Shown here in pieces: positions 43,085 through 55,600 of a stretch of 64,000 bases of DNA. The stretch covers positions 22,014,599-22,078,598 of the forward strand of contig NC_088309.1 in NCBI RefSeq assembly GCF_910592395.1. The letters are read 5' to 3'. The notes under the pieces were generated by a model. The model made no database searches and was not told the origin of the DNA. It worked only from the letters and a program-made list of their open reading frames with translations. Source of the DNA: Lineus longissimus (taxonomy: Eukaryota; Nemertea; Pilidiophora; Heteronemertea; Lineidae). Each line of letters begins with the position of its first letter. Positions within the stretch are counted from its first letter, which is position 1. Made by a program: the position numbers and the translations under genes.

Positions 43085-44009
43085 GCCCAGATGACAGCCT
43101 TGGTATCGATTATTGCTCCTCATATCAGTCACTGTGGCAGTCAACCCCGGTCAATGCCTGAAGAGGTTTTGATGGTTAGAGACCAAAGTGAACCATGTGA
43201 TGACAATCCTGAACTCAAACACTGAACGATCTGACAGATAGTTTTAGCGCAATTAAAGAACAAAATGACTTGGACATATTTTATGACCTTGACCATTGGT
43301 ACATCTATGTTCTTATATTTTTTTATAGACAGTATGATGAACCTGGACGGTCACTTTCTTACTTATACTCAGCCGCTGCATCTTCATCCTTGGTAGTGAG
43401 ATGCACATCATCTATGCCCAGATAACAGCCTTCGTATTGATTATTGGTCCTTTTATCAGTCACTGTCGCTGCTAACCATGGTCAATGATCAATACCTCGA
43501 GTGGTTTGGATAGTTAGACATTTAGCCTGGGACTGAATGACCCACTGATGGAATATTTGCATTGAAATTGAGCTATGTCCTAGGTGTTCAAAAGAACAAA
43601 ATTCATTTCAATCCCAAACGGTTACATTAGGGTATGCTCAAAGATGCTATCCCATTCAGTTAATCCCATTATAGTGAGACAGTAATGGCTCCGTTCAAAG
43701 TATAATGCCCTGGTTTGAATAATATAGCCCAGAATGACTGTTTTAGCGCAGGAACCAAAAAGACATTCAACTGTAGCTGGCACAATGTGGGAGAGACCAT
43801 TATCTCAACGGGTGCCCGGAATGTGACGAAACAAGATGATCATTATCTTGTTTCCTTTTTCGCCCATCCGGTGAGTGTCTCAACCTTGTTGGTTATCAAC
43901 CATACCCAAATGACAGCGTTGGTATCGATTATTGGTCCTTTTATCAGTCACTGTCAGTGCTAACCATGGTCAATGGTCAATACCTTGAGAGGTTTTGATG
44001 GTTAGAGAC
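43085..44009. repeat. Three spaced copies of a ~100-bp repeat
   Basis: Copies lie at about 43085-43183, 43416-43519 and 43904-44009. They share GACAGCCTTGGTATCGATTA, then TTTTATCAGTCACTGTC, then GAGGTTTTGATGGTTAGA. Weaker similarity in the flanks (TTTTAGCGCA, AAAGAACAAAAT) suggests larger units of 330-490 bp that have diverged. Confidence 0.75.
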
Positions 44010-47000
44010 TTGGCCAGGTAATGACACACTAATGGTCTGCACATCAATATCTTGTGGGATAAAATGGCTGTGAAAACTTGTTTGGTGTTTTCTTTAGGGA
44101 CAGACGACAGCGACACTGTGTGACTCCTGCAGTCTTCGATTTTTACAGAGATGATGACCTTGGGGGCATTTCCGCTAGTTATGGACTGCAAACAGGGGAG
44201 ACAAGGATTGTATTAAACTGTTAACTTATTGATAACTGTAGGGGATTCTGTTGTTCTGCAGCTGCACATGGGGTCCGAGGGTGATGCTAATCCAAACTAG
44301 AGTCCACAGGCATATAGATATTTGGTGTCATCCAGTAAAAACCCAAAAAAATGTACTCCTTCATTGATAAACAGAAGTCTCTGCTGATCCACATGGAAAT
44401 ATAACATCAACTGTGGGTACATTTGTCAAGGCAAAGGCATTAAGGTCTAATAGCCAGATATCACCTGTCTTGACTTTTAAACTCAATGATCACCAAATTA
44501 CTTGATTCCAATGAAACACATCAAGTCCAAATACCCACAGGACAGCCAAGTTCTTCCAATGATTTCCGATAAACTTGCATGGAGAAAAGACGTCAGCGAA
44601 AACGTGACCCATAAGACATGTACCAGTCCCGAAGTGGTCTCTTGCCAACCTCTTGATCCTTACAGAGAATGACCACTGCCTGTCCATACAAACATACCTA
44701 AATACTTTGTGGTGATTTACACATGGCCATAGAAAAACCAATGACAATTCATGATATGCTTGACTGTAACATTTCCTGTAGAATGTATTCTTCTGTTTTG
44801 TAGCACCTGATGAATATATTACCAATAACACCAATTTTGATACATTTCATGATAATAAATGAAATATCTCGAAGAACGGATAAGTAACCACAAAAGATTC
44901 AACCAAAGTAATTTTTTTTCATCTTAGACCTAGAAATGTGTTTACCAGATGATTTCTGCACATTTATGCCCAGAAATGTGAACCCTCGTTGATAGTTGTA
45001 ATGAGAATCAATATGGTGAAATGAATCATCATCCAAATTTCAACCAAAATCCTTCAGTCCACCATTACCAACCACATCACCACAGTCACAGGAGCAAGTT
45101 GTGGGCATCCTTTCATGCTTCATCACATATTAGATGCCGCCGGTGACAAACGAGGCTTTAAAATGATATAATTCCATTATTTGGATGAATTATGCTCCTG
45201 GCGGATCAGTTTAATACGTGGAGAATGAGCTCTTCTCCCTTGCCTGGCGGGTTTGACAACAAAATGCAGTGCTACGGTAAACTCTGGAAGCTATGGAATT
45301 TTGTACCATAAAGCATAGCTGCATGTGTATCAGATCAGTTGCTCAGTTACACAGCAAAATTCGTGGCAAGTTTGACCATTTTTAAAACTAAACAACTAAC
45401 GTATTTCAACTGGACATGCAGAAGAAAATTGTTCATGTAAGAGCATGAGAAGAGAGAGCATTTATGGACCCGTTTCTTGAGATGAAATTGTCATTTCTTC
45501 ATCTGTAATAATAAAGTATATATTGATTCTACTTCACAGCATTGATCCCGCTTCTTCTTTACAATGACAAGTGACCTGGATGAAATAGAAAATGTTGTTA
45601 TAGTTACCTCATGCCCACTCATCAAATATCAAAGATATTGTGATTTAGTCAATTTGGGCTTGGGGATTTGCGGTCTGCGTTAATTGGTGTGTTATAGGAT
45701 ATTTATGGCTTTTCCTGGAGGCAGGAGTTGTGTTGTCCAAGATGGAAATATAAGTTACATGTATACATAGTACAGAGAGACTGGTACTGGTTGATGCTCC
45801 GTTAACCCATTCCACTCCATGTTTCCCCAGCACAGCATCTCTTCTTTTTCAGTGTTTGCCCCGAAGCGCCCTGCAAATGAACACTTTCAGTTGTTGCGAC
45901 TGGCAATTATCACTTGTTTACGCAACAGTTAAGGCGAGAAAGCTGATTAGCATGAGGTTTCGAAAGGCATCGTTATGGCCAATGGAACCTACAGTGTTTC
46001 GCTTGATGTGAATTAATAAAAGGTCAAATTTCTCACTCAGGCTTGTGGCGCTAAGGTCCTTGTCTATTGCATATGAACTGCTTCTATATCATGATTAGAC
46101 AGAACTGTCCATTCATGATTTATGTCTCAATACTGGGAGATATTGTGAATGAGTTAATCAAAACAATATCTGCTATAGTGTCTAACTAATTTCGTCCTTA
46201 CTTTTCTGTATGTCATTTATTGAGAGCTGAACCATCATTGTACTCTATCTGTAATGATTCCTCATTCTGTTGACCATGAACTACTTTTCAAAGCTTTCTC
46301 ACTGCTATTCGTTGGTGTGACTGTAGGTAAAGAAGTGTCTCGAGATAGTGCCGATCAGTGCCACTTATGATAGTTACCTAAATCTGTGTATCCAATCATT
46401 TGCATGGCATTGCTTTTTCGAATTTCACAAGTCACAAAGTAGTCACAATGGAACAGCTTGTTTACAGAATGGACAACAGTTAGTCAGCAGTCCGGTCACA
46501 TTCACAAAACAAGTGATTGAACGACCTGAGTATAAATCTAGTGATCCCACTAGAGTTCAAGGAATGGATGAGGAGATGCTTTATGGTGACAGGACAGTAT
46601 GTTAGGATAGGACACAGCCTGAATAGGGCTCTGCTGTTTACAAATGTCACCCAAGGGCAGCCTAAATTTAATTAATGCTCCGTGAATGGCAAGGTATGAT
46701 CAATGGCTAGACCCAACGTCTGTGACGTCCGAGGAAAGCGGAAATCTCTGTCCTCCATCTGTGTTGCAAGCCATACAATACCGTAAACCGCAAATACATA
46801 TGTTTGCGATTTTTTATTTTTGCGTGAAAAAAGTAGTTGCATCCATCTCAGAATTTTTTCCATTCTACCAACATACTGTGTACACTGTCTTACAGATGTA
46901 TCTGTAGCGCTTTTCAAGCCTACGTAAACAATTATGCTGGCCCGTCATGACATTGCCGACTACTCCTTCTTTAATGGAAAGAGTGGGGTCCACCATATCT

Positions 47001-50000
47001 TTCTACGAATCCAGAATCTACCCCGGATGCTATGAGTTAACACCAACAATCTGCTTGTCCGCTGTTTTCTGTAAAATGTCACTCTATCATCAGATCATGC
47101 TTCGAGTATATGGAGCAAAGCCACTTCACAGATTTCCAATATCACTGAATTGTCTCATTCCATCGCTGTATTATACTAGTAAACATGAAATATGGCCGAG
47201 ACATGATTAAATTGTCTGGCCTTCAATAAAGCATTAGCATCCCTTTGGGGAGTCAATGTAGTAACCTCCGAAGTGCCAAGAGGATTTATGGCATAGAAAC
47301 ACAGAGTAAATTACACTCCTGAGAGACTGGCATACACTCAAGTATATGTGTACATACATGCGGCATGCTCAAAATATCTCAGTCAAGATTTGTTCTGAAG
47401 ATATGACAACAACCGGGTTTCATGAATTACGAACAATGGGTAATGGATACGAGAGTTTGAAGACACCCTTCACACAGCCCTGGAGGGCCACCGACAGCAA
47501 CAGGTAATAAACAAGGTTGCACCAGCAGTAAAAACAATACTGATACCATTGGCAGCCCGACTTGTCAGCCAACCACCTGAAGTTGATGGCCAGGTCTTTT
47601 CAAGGATGAGGTCCTTCCCTTGCCAGGTCACAAGCACCAGTTATAGAAGGGATTATGGCTTTACATCTCATATAAGGGATTAATGGGCAGTCAAAGGATA
47701 AGGTACACGGTCAGTTGCCGTCCTACAGTATCAGCCAATCTTGTGAACCTATTCTTGAGATGAACATCAGTTGAACATGAATACTGCAGGGCTTTAAAGG
47801 GAGAAAAAAGACATCCTACAGCTTTTCTTATATTCCCCCTTTCATCCTCACCTCACTACGCTATGATAACGAACCATGAAACAAAATCAGTCACTCGAAA
47901 CTGTAGAATGACCAACAAAATGAGTTGATAAAGAATGAGACCACCTTACTTTAATTACAATATCCATCGACTTTACACACAAAACAATTAACAACAACAA
48001 CCAATTCATTGAGTAACATGCACGACAAAAGCCTCCGCGATGAAATCTGTATCCGATCGTTCAATGTGTCCCGATAATTGAACGGGAATCCATCACTTCC
48101 GAGTCTCTAGATGGCAGCACACTACGGGCATGTCGATTTAATCAATACTCTAGGGCGTGGTGAGATGGTGTCAATATAGTTTGAGTGACGTTTACAATAC
48201 CCAGACATACCTCCCCCGCCACTTCAATCAGCTGCCCTAGGAATATAGTGTTTTTCAATATCGAGGGATCGACTTCAAGGGCGACGAGAAAAGGTGAATT
48301 ACACATTTTGGTATGAAGGTTTTTGTTTGTCACCACCAAACTAATATGAAATAGTAGAATTATCCATATGAAGACGAAAACACTTTATTTCCAACAATTT
48401 GTCAACTCTAACTCGGGCTGGCGGCGGCGGCGGCGAGGGGGGGGAAGGGTGGAGGTGTCCTAGAAGTCAACCAAAGAAACCCAAGACTGCCATTTCAATC
48501 ATCACTGATTAGGTGATCCAGAAAAGGACCCATTTCATTAGACAGACATAATTGACCTTTCTTAGGCAGATATACTGCTCTGGTTCCAGGACAATTACTT
48601 TTGGCTCTGACAAAGGGCATGCTACATCGGGAGGAGTTAAAGCCTTCGACTCAACTGCTTTCACATGACAAATTCCAATCTCAAGAAAAATAGTCAATAT
48701 CACTCGGCAAAAAGCGATTTAAGAAATACTTCGATTTGATGATAGTTATTTTTCATCGGCTTCCAAGTTTGGAATAATCACCTTGAAATATCAGAAAAGC
48801 TAATAGAAATGTTTTATTGGAATCTTGCATTAATCAATAACTTCAGAAAGGATCAATCGTTTCGAGTGCTGTTCACATGGATGAAAATTCAACTAGAAAA
48901 TACTTCCAGACGTATCGAGTTTAAGCCAGACTGTTTAGATTAGTTTTTTAATTTGATACCAGTCAAAGGATTAAATGCTTTCGACCCTTGCCGACAGTAT
49001 TTATCCGTTGAATGTGACAAAATACTTTTGAAAAATACATTAAGAGGTTGTTCACTCAGATAAAATGATCCAGGGCTCCTGCTAGATCCTAACAAAAACA
49101 CGTTTTCAAAGGTCTCATCTTGTTTTTAGAGGGTCCCTTGTTCAGTTTGACAATAGGTTTACAATTACTAAGGGTCCTTCTTCATTTATATCATAAGACA
49201 TGTCTTGAGGGTTAATAGAAGCCCTGCGATCTATTCCCTTTTTAATATTTTCCCACCCACATCTTTGTTTTGGGGGACAATATTGATAGCTGGTTTGGGG
49301 TCGAATGACTTGTTTGGAGTAGGGTAGAAATCCCAAGTGTCGACCGTCCTCTTGCCTAGGTGCTTTTGTTGCACACCAGTAACACTTCCCTGCAGCTGCC
49401 CTGGGGACCTCTTTCTAAAAACATGAAGCATATTCCTGTGGATGATGTTTGACATGGTATACAATACCTTGACATTCAAAAGTGCCCACTGAGAGGACTT
49501 CCCTACTTCTTTGTTTCTCGTCCACGAGTTTTTTTCTTAAACCCCCAGGAGTCTATTTGTTGTCAATTGCAATCATACACCATCGCTTTCTTTCAACTGC
49601 CAAAATGCCTCTTTGAAGGATTTTGTTATTCCTGGACAACTCCCGAGACAGCCCCCCTAGTCTTCCAGCTCATTGCTATGGCCACCTATTAACAAATGAA
49701 GGAACTGAAATCCAGCATAGACTGTGTTGCCAATCAGCAAATTTTTGGATTTTAGGTCTAGTCTACAAGACAAGACAAGACTGAAACTCAGAGCTGGAGA
49801 ACACCTTTGAAAGAAGAAAAAAATGAGTAAATGTCTGAACAAAAAATATTTGTAAAATGGGATTAAATATTTTATTGTTTTATGATACAAACATGAAATA
49901 ACAATATGACGTGGTACATCGATACAGACATACTCCTTCGATGTCCAATATTTATCAATGGCTCTCTAATATGTAAAAAACAATAGGGCGTTCTTTTCAA

Positions 50001-51520
50001 GAAAAACCCCCCAGGTGTATTGGGAAATTTTGGAACTTCTGTAACAATTTGTACCTCTAGATCTAAGTAAATATATTGGGAACTGTCTGTGACACCTCTC
50101 AGTTCCCTCGATTGATTTCATGTAGATAAAGCAAATAGCACAGATAAAATCTTGCAGAGGCTGGAGTCTGCCTCTCTGACAGGGGCCTTCAATGTCTTTT
50201 GACGAATGGGGAACGTCTACAGTACATGTACTTCATGATTAAGACCTTGGGGATACATGTAGGTTGCACATGCACAATCATTATTTGATTTTGAGACTAC
50301 ACAGCTCAAATATGTACTGTTCTGTACATGCATGTTGCAAGGGTAACTGGACACTGTCATACATGAGAGGTCTCAAGCACGAATGGTTCTTGATCCTCAG
50401 TCATGTTTGTCAGCTGTCTCAAGTTATCACGAGAGTAACTTGTACCCAAATTCAAGACATGTAAATGTCTTAGGGTCAACCAAGTCTCTCGTGTAGAAGC
50501 ACCCAAAGGGATATAAATGCATTTCAAAACAAATGCTTAGAGAAAGCAGCTGGTATTTACTACAATTACAAAACCGCATGCACAAAATGTTTTCAAGAAA
50601 GTATTACACTTTCCAGAACTTCAGAAAATGAACTCAGGACATCAGACTTCCAATCCAAGACTTTTACAAGCATTGCTCCTTCTCTCAACTTTCTCTTTCA
50701 ATGTTACAGAAATGAGTTGGCACATGCATCATCATGAACCCTGTAATGGATGAAGGCAGTGCAGCTTAAGGCCAAATTTGAAATGCATTATTCATGTTCA
50801 TACAGAGTTCACAAGTCTTGGAAGTCCTCAAATCCTTCTTACATGATCTGAAGCATTAAAAGTACACATGTGCATCCAGATAGGCACTTCATACAAATAG
50901 GGTCTAAAAATTTGAATGAGACAGAGTTTGTGTTTAATGCACAGACTATCCAGCCAGAAATAATCCTTTTCTCCAGTTTTTCCAATATTTCACCCCGGGT
51001 TCCATTGTCCAACACTGTCCAATTTTGATTTGATCCAGATTTCCGCTCCTTTGAAATAGAAGTGTGTCATTTCCAGAGTACCATTTACCACTCTCTAATT
51101 TCCAAGTCATTTATTCATTCCAGGCCAAAATTACACATTTTCCAGTAATTTGGCAGTGTCCATCCATACACATGTGTATTTAGAAAATTGATTCCAATGA
51201 AATAGCAGAGTGTAGACATTTACCTTGATATCCACCTGGACGACCAGATCTGAAAGAGTTAACTTGAATGGTTAGGGAAACAGGACTGCTACAGCTAGTG
51301 CCACACGGTGGATATCCAAAACAATCTCAAGTATACATGTACAAAGCAAAGGTACATCCGGCGAAACATACATGTAGCAAAAATTCAGTTTGTCAAACTG
51401 AAAAATAACTTGGACCTTATTCAAGGGACGAGCTCCTTTATCTATCCGTTAAGACACATTATGCAAAGAAACAACAAAGGGTGACTTGCCATCTACATGT
51501 AAGGGAACAAAAGAACATAT

Positions 51521-51941
51521 TGTACAGTACCCCCAGGTATATGGCACAGCTTAACCCGCCGGCCATGAGGGAATTCCTTTATGGCCCAGGGGTTAGCGCT
51601 TTGGCCCCAGAGTGGAAGTTAAGCAACGTTGAGCGCGGTCAACCTTTGGATCGGTGACCGGCGCGTATAATACATCTGGCTGACCTTCCCACGCGATGCG
51701 AGCTCTGGATTTGTAGTTCGGTACTGAGACGCATGAAGCGCTAAGTAGGATCGCGGACGATCCATCTCTGTCCGAAGGGGGGAATGATGTACAGTACCCC
51801 CAGGTATATGGCACGGCTTAACCCGCCGGCCATGAGGGAATTCCTTTAAGGCCCAGGGGTTAGCGCGTTGGCCCCAGAGTGGAAGTTAAGCAACGTTGAG
51901 TGCGGTCAACCTTTGGATCGGTGACCGGCGCGTATAATACA
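51521..51941 (+). repeat. Tandem 5S-rRNA-related repeat (SINE-like)
   Basis: One full 267-bp unit (51521-51787) is followed by a partial second unit (51788-51941), with only about four differences between them. Each contains GAAGTTAAGCAACGTTGAG followed by a TTTGGATCGGTGACC block (51615-51659 and 51882-51926). This matches the internal control region and following part of animal 5S rRNA. Upstream in each unit, TGGCCCAGGGGTTAGCGC resembles a tRNA box A. Sequence after the GGTGACC differs from 5S, so these are not working 5S genes. A 5S-derived SINE or satellite is the best reading. Confidence 0.65.
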
Positions 51942-52067
51942 CATATCAATGCAGAAAAGAAAGGGAAAATCAGCTCAAGGGCCAGGCAAAGTACTACAGG
52001 TGGCATTTCATGCTACATGATTTTCTTCCACATTCCAGTTTTTCTATTACTCAAACTTGACTCCTAT

Positions 52068-52602
52068 TATTAGTATAGGCCCAATAAACCTATTCACTAT
52101 CAGTCATTGATTTCCAAAGAAATACTTTCCGTTTTTACCTAATGAGATTTGAGTGCTTGTTGTAATTTCCGCCGTGCATCCAACACTCTTTGTTCCTGTC
52201 GTCGAATATCATCATCGTTGACTATTAACGAAGAGCTCCCTATCAAGGCCTGAGCCTTCCTCATACTATATCCCCCCTCTCCCAACCACCAACTACTCGC
52301 CATCATTGACATTGTGTGCTAGCCAACTGCCATGATTGCATCATCCTAGCTATATACCCCCCCCCCCCCCCAACCCCCACCACCCGAGTCTTCTCGCTCA
52401 CCAGCCCTATTAACGAAGAGCTCCCTATCAAGGCCTGAGCCTTCCTCATATTAGTATAGGCCCAATAAACCTATTCACTATCAGTCGTTGATTTCCAAAG
52501 AAATACTTTCCGTTTTTACCTAATGAGACTTGAGTGCTTGTTGTAATTTCCGCCGTGCATCCAACACTCTTTGTTCTTGTCGTCGAATATCATCATCGTT
52601 GA
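52068..52602. repeat. Nested duplication around the MBD2/3 3' end
   Basis: Two direct repeat pairs are interleaved. Pair A is 52068-52221 and 52449-52602 (154 bp). Pair B is 52222-52265 and 52407-52450 (44 bp, starting CTATTAACGAAGAGC). The plus-strand order is A, B, unique 141 bp, B', A'. Because B follows A on one side but precedes A' on the other, a single tandem duplication does not explain it. The unique middle holds a run of 15 C (about 52357-52371), a likely unstable site. Confidence 0.85.
52139..52221 (-). pseudogene. Duplicated partial copy of the MBD2/3 last exon
   Basis: Lies in segment 52068-52221, a direct copy of 52449-52602 (154 bp, about 3 differences, exact 381-bp offset). 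It carries the codons for NDDDIRRQEQRV to the TAG stop. The two differences within codons (Gln CAG/CAA and Lys AAA/AAG) are synonymous. The copy lacks the first codons of exon 6 and its acceptor. A nearby TTAATAG would enter in the wrong phase from exon 5. It is therefore most likely a non-functional exon copy downstream of the gene. Confidence 0.85.
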
Positions 52603-52612
52603 TAAACACCGA
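52520..52612 (-). CDS. MBD2/3: MBD2/3 terminal coding exon 6
   Basis: Encodes residues 227-256 and a TAG stop. The sequence SVFINDDDIRRQEQRVLDAR matches the family's FIVTDEDIRKQEERVQQVRK coiled coil that pairs with p66/GATAD2. The protein ends shortly after this helix (QQALKSH). The acceptor is CATTTTCAG. No AATAAA signal was seen on the minus strand in the next roughly 450 bases. All but the first 10 bases of this exon are copied at 52139-52221. Confidence 0.93.
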   Translation of the reverse strand, partial: SVFINDDDIRRQEQRVLDARRKLQQALKSH

Positions 52613-55600
52613 CTGAAAATGACAAATGATAATTTGAAACAATGTTCTTCTGCAGCATTTGATTTTCTTGCTGAACCACGTGGTGGTCACAGTGTGGGCA
52701 GACTTCAATTGGCCTTCCTTGGCTTGAGTTATCCCTTACTGATGGGGGCCACAAGAGAAGTCAGGTTCCTCAACATAGTCACTTACTTGTATCATAGGCT
52801 GATCAGCATTGACATGTACTCCCGGATTTTTTACAAGTAAAGGTTTTGATGCAGTTTGGCCAGTAACTGGTTGGTTGCTTAGGTGAAGGGCAGCCGCAAT
52901 ACTGTGGAGAAGATTCTCGTTGCTCAGCTCTGGGCCAACACCTGAAAACAAGGAATGCAAAGTGTCAAGCAAAATTGGAAAAGGTGAGATCAATAAATTA
53001 TTCTAGTGATCTGTTTAAATGAAATGTTGTTTCAAATAACCAGGCCAAGGTGTGGCTATTGCATGAGGAAGCATGACTGCTGTTACCTTGTATATTTCTT
53101 GGCAGCGTCATTGGTTTAAATCTCTCTTCGTCTGTGTCGCATGAATGAAGTCCATGTAACCTCTTCTCCCAGAATAACTGAAAAAAGGAGACATACCCAG
53201 TTGGAAAGGGAGATCAGGGAGATATTGGTCAAAACACCAAGCTCATTATCAGGAGGACTCAGATTTGACACTATTACTGACTGTTCTTCTACTCAAGTGC
53301 CGTTCAACATAACACCTATCCCTACATTAATTTCCAGTTTCGTCCATTGAAGGAGAGGCAAATCAGGTTCCTTTAACCTAGTGACTTACAAAAGGCCTAA
53401 TCCTAATTAACCAGTATTTGAATATGGCCTCCTCTCCCCGGCCAGAATACTGAGTCACCAGATACAGTCCCTGATACTTCTTACCCTTTCACCTTTGACA
53501 CTTCTAACCCTTTCACCTTTGACACTTCTAACCCTTTCACCTTTGACACTTCTAACCCTTTCACCTTTGACACTTCTAACCCTTTCACCTTTGACACTTC
53601 TAACCCTTTCATCTTTGACACTTCTAACCCTTTCATCTTTGACACTTCTAACCCTTTCACCTTTGACACTTCTAACCCTTTCACCTTTGACACTTCTAAC
53701 CCTTTCACCTTTGACACTTCTAACCCATGCACCTTTGACACTTCTAACCCTTTCACCTTTGACACTTCTAACCCTTTCACCTTTGACACTTCTAACCCTT
53801 TCACCTTTGACACTTCTAATCCTTTCACCTTTGACACTTCTAACCCTTTCACCTTTGACACTTCTAACCCTTACACCTTTGACACTTCTAACCCTTTCAC
53901 CTTTGACACTTAATAATAATAATAATAATAATAATTTATTTGATTTAAAGTGCTAAAATAATGGTGCATACATTTTCTAAGCACTGTACATAATATTAAA
54001 TGAGGACATTAAAAGTGGTGATTTCATGAGGATAACCCTTCTAACCCTTTCACCTTTGACACTTCTAACCCTTTCACCTTTGACACTTCTAACCCTTTCA
54101 CCTTTGACACTTCTAACCCTTTCACCTTTGACACTTCTAACCCTTTCACCTTTGACACTTCTAACCCTTTCACATTTGACACTTCTAACCCTTTCACCTT
54201 GATACTTCTAACCCTTTCACCTTTGACACTTCTAACCCTTTCACCTTTGACACTTCTAACCCATTCACCTTTGACACTTCTAACCCTTTCACCTTTACCT
54301 GTTTTGGTTGTTCCTGTGGGCCATGCTTCAGCTCAATCTTTGTTTTGCTGTTAGTTTTGTGTCTTTTGACCGTGACCGGTTGTTTGAAGATGGAAGCTGT
54401 CTGACGTATAGGAAGGGCCAGAGCTGCATCATGTCGAATCCCTAGAAACAGAAATTATTCACACTGTTTAAAAATGCAATTCATATATATATGTTGTGCC
54501 TTTTGTAAAGACATGGTTTTGACAATTATTGGTTATTTTGGTTGAATCTGAAGTGTTATGTGAATTTTTTTGACATCCCTCCCTCTAGTATATTGCACGT
54601 CTGTACGTCCCACTTCAATGAAGGAATGGTCCATTTTTCAAGAAGTTGTGACCACAGAAAATACTATGCTAACAGATGAAAACTGAATCAGATGAGGAAC
54701 AGATAAAAGTTGTTCATAGTGAGACACATCTATAAAGTACATTTAAACAATAAAAAGTGAAGTTTAAAATATGTTTAATTTTCATCTGTCAACTCAGGTC
54801 AATTCTTAACTGATAAAATTCAAGTGAACACAGCCAGCACAATTGAAAATACCAGTATACATACTCCCAAAACAACATTAAAAGCAAATAAAAACCTAAA
54901 TCAAAGAGTAGTCGAGTACTCATCTTTTCCTGGGCCAGTTTTCCCAGTAAGTTGAAAACTGGCTATAAAAGTAAAACATCACATCTATCTTCACTATTTA
55001 GAAAAATTTCGACGAGATACAAGTAATTCAGTACAACTTCTTGCACTGAGGACATCGAGTAATATTTTAATGAGCAATTTATAACAGTTTTAAAACAAAA
55101 GAAATAGAAAGCAAAACAAGGACATGACAACTGCAATCTTGTCCAACAAAATTCCGCAAAATACAACAATGCTTTATACGACAACAAGAACTACTGTATG
55201 GGCTGTCATTCAAGGTTGCAGGAGAAAGATTAAAGTATTATCCAGAAATCTGCTTATGGACCATCACAAAATACCTTGAAGCCAGCGTAACAATTTAACA
55301 ATGCGATTTCTTTTTTACTGTAGCCTAGTTAAAAAAATAGCCAACCCTGAATGACATTTTTCTGGATAACTTACTGCCATATTCTATCAATTTTTCAGTA
55401 AAGAAGTGCATGAAGTGGTGTGGGTATGGTGGGGATTTTCTTGCACAAAAAGGGAAAGAAAAAATTTCCACAAGAATTTGTTAAGATCGGTGAAAATAAA
55501 TGATAGATTGTAATTGGCATGTCCTCCAGCGCCATCTAATGGTACAATAACAAACCTCGTGCATAGTCATAAGTAGATCCTCTCATGCGCTTACTTTTAC

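Larger units (their letters stand above)
37398..51520. other. Long non-coding stretch with scattered repeats
   Basis: Besides the broken segment at 38.7-39.0 kb and the repeats at 43-44 kb, it holds a possible pogo-like end at about 38516-38556 (GGGGTTCCACTGTA) and a short GGC run at 48418-48436. The 195-codon open frame at 40751-40164 is the longest here, but its Cys/Leu-rich sequence looks like chance. No gene supported. Confidence 0.45.

Noticed and set aside
48216-48242. 27-base exon candidate (GQLIEVAGE) between an AG and GAG|GTATGT
   Set aside because: Too short to judge without flanking exons; nothing else nearby supports a gene.
53481-53956. Open frames of 126 and 153 codons with 8-residue repeats
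   Set aside because: Pure products of the 24-bp intronic array; present on both strands.
53474-54298. Telomere-like or CRISPR-like array
   Set aside because: CTAACCC words are part of a 24-bp unit, not a telomere repeat. Units are contiguous without unique spacers, so it is no CRISPR.
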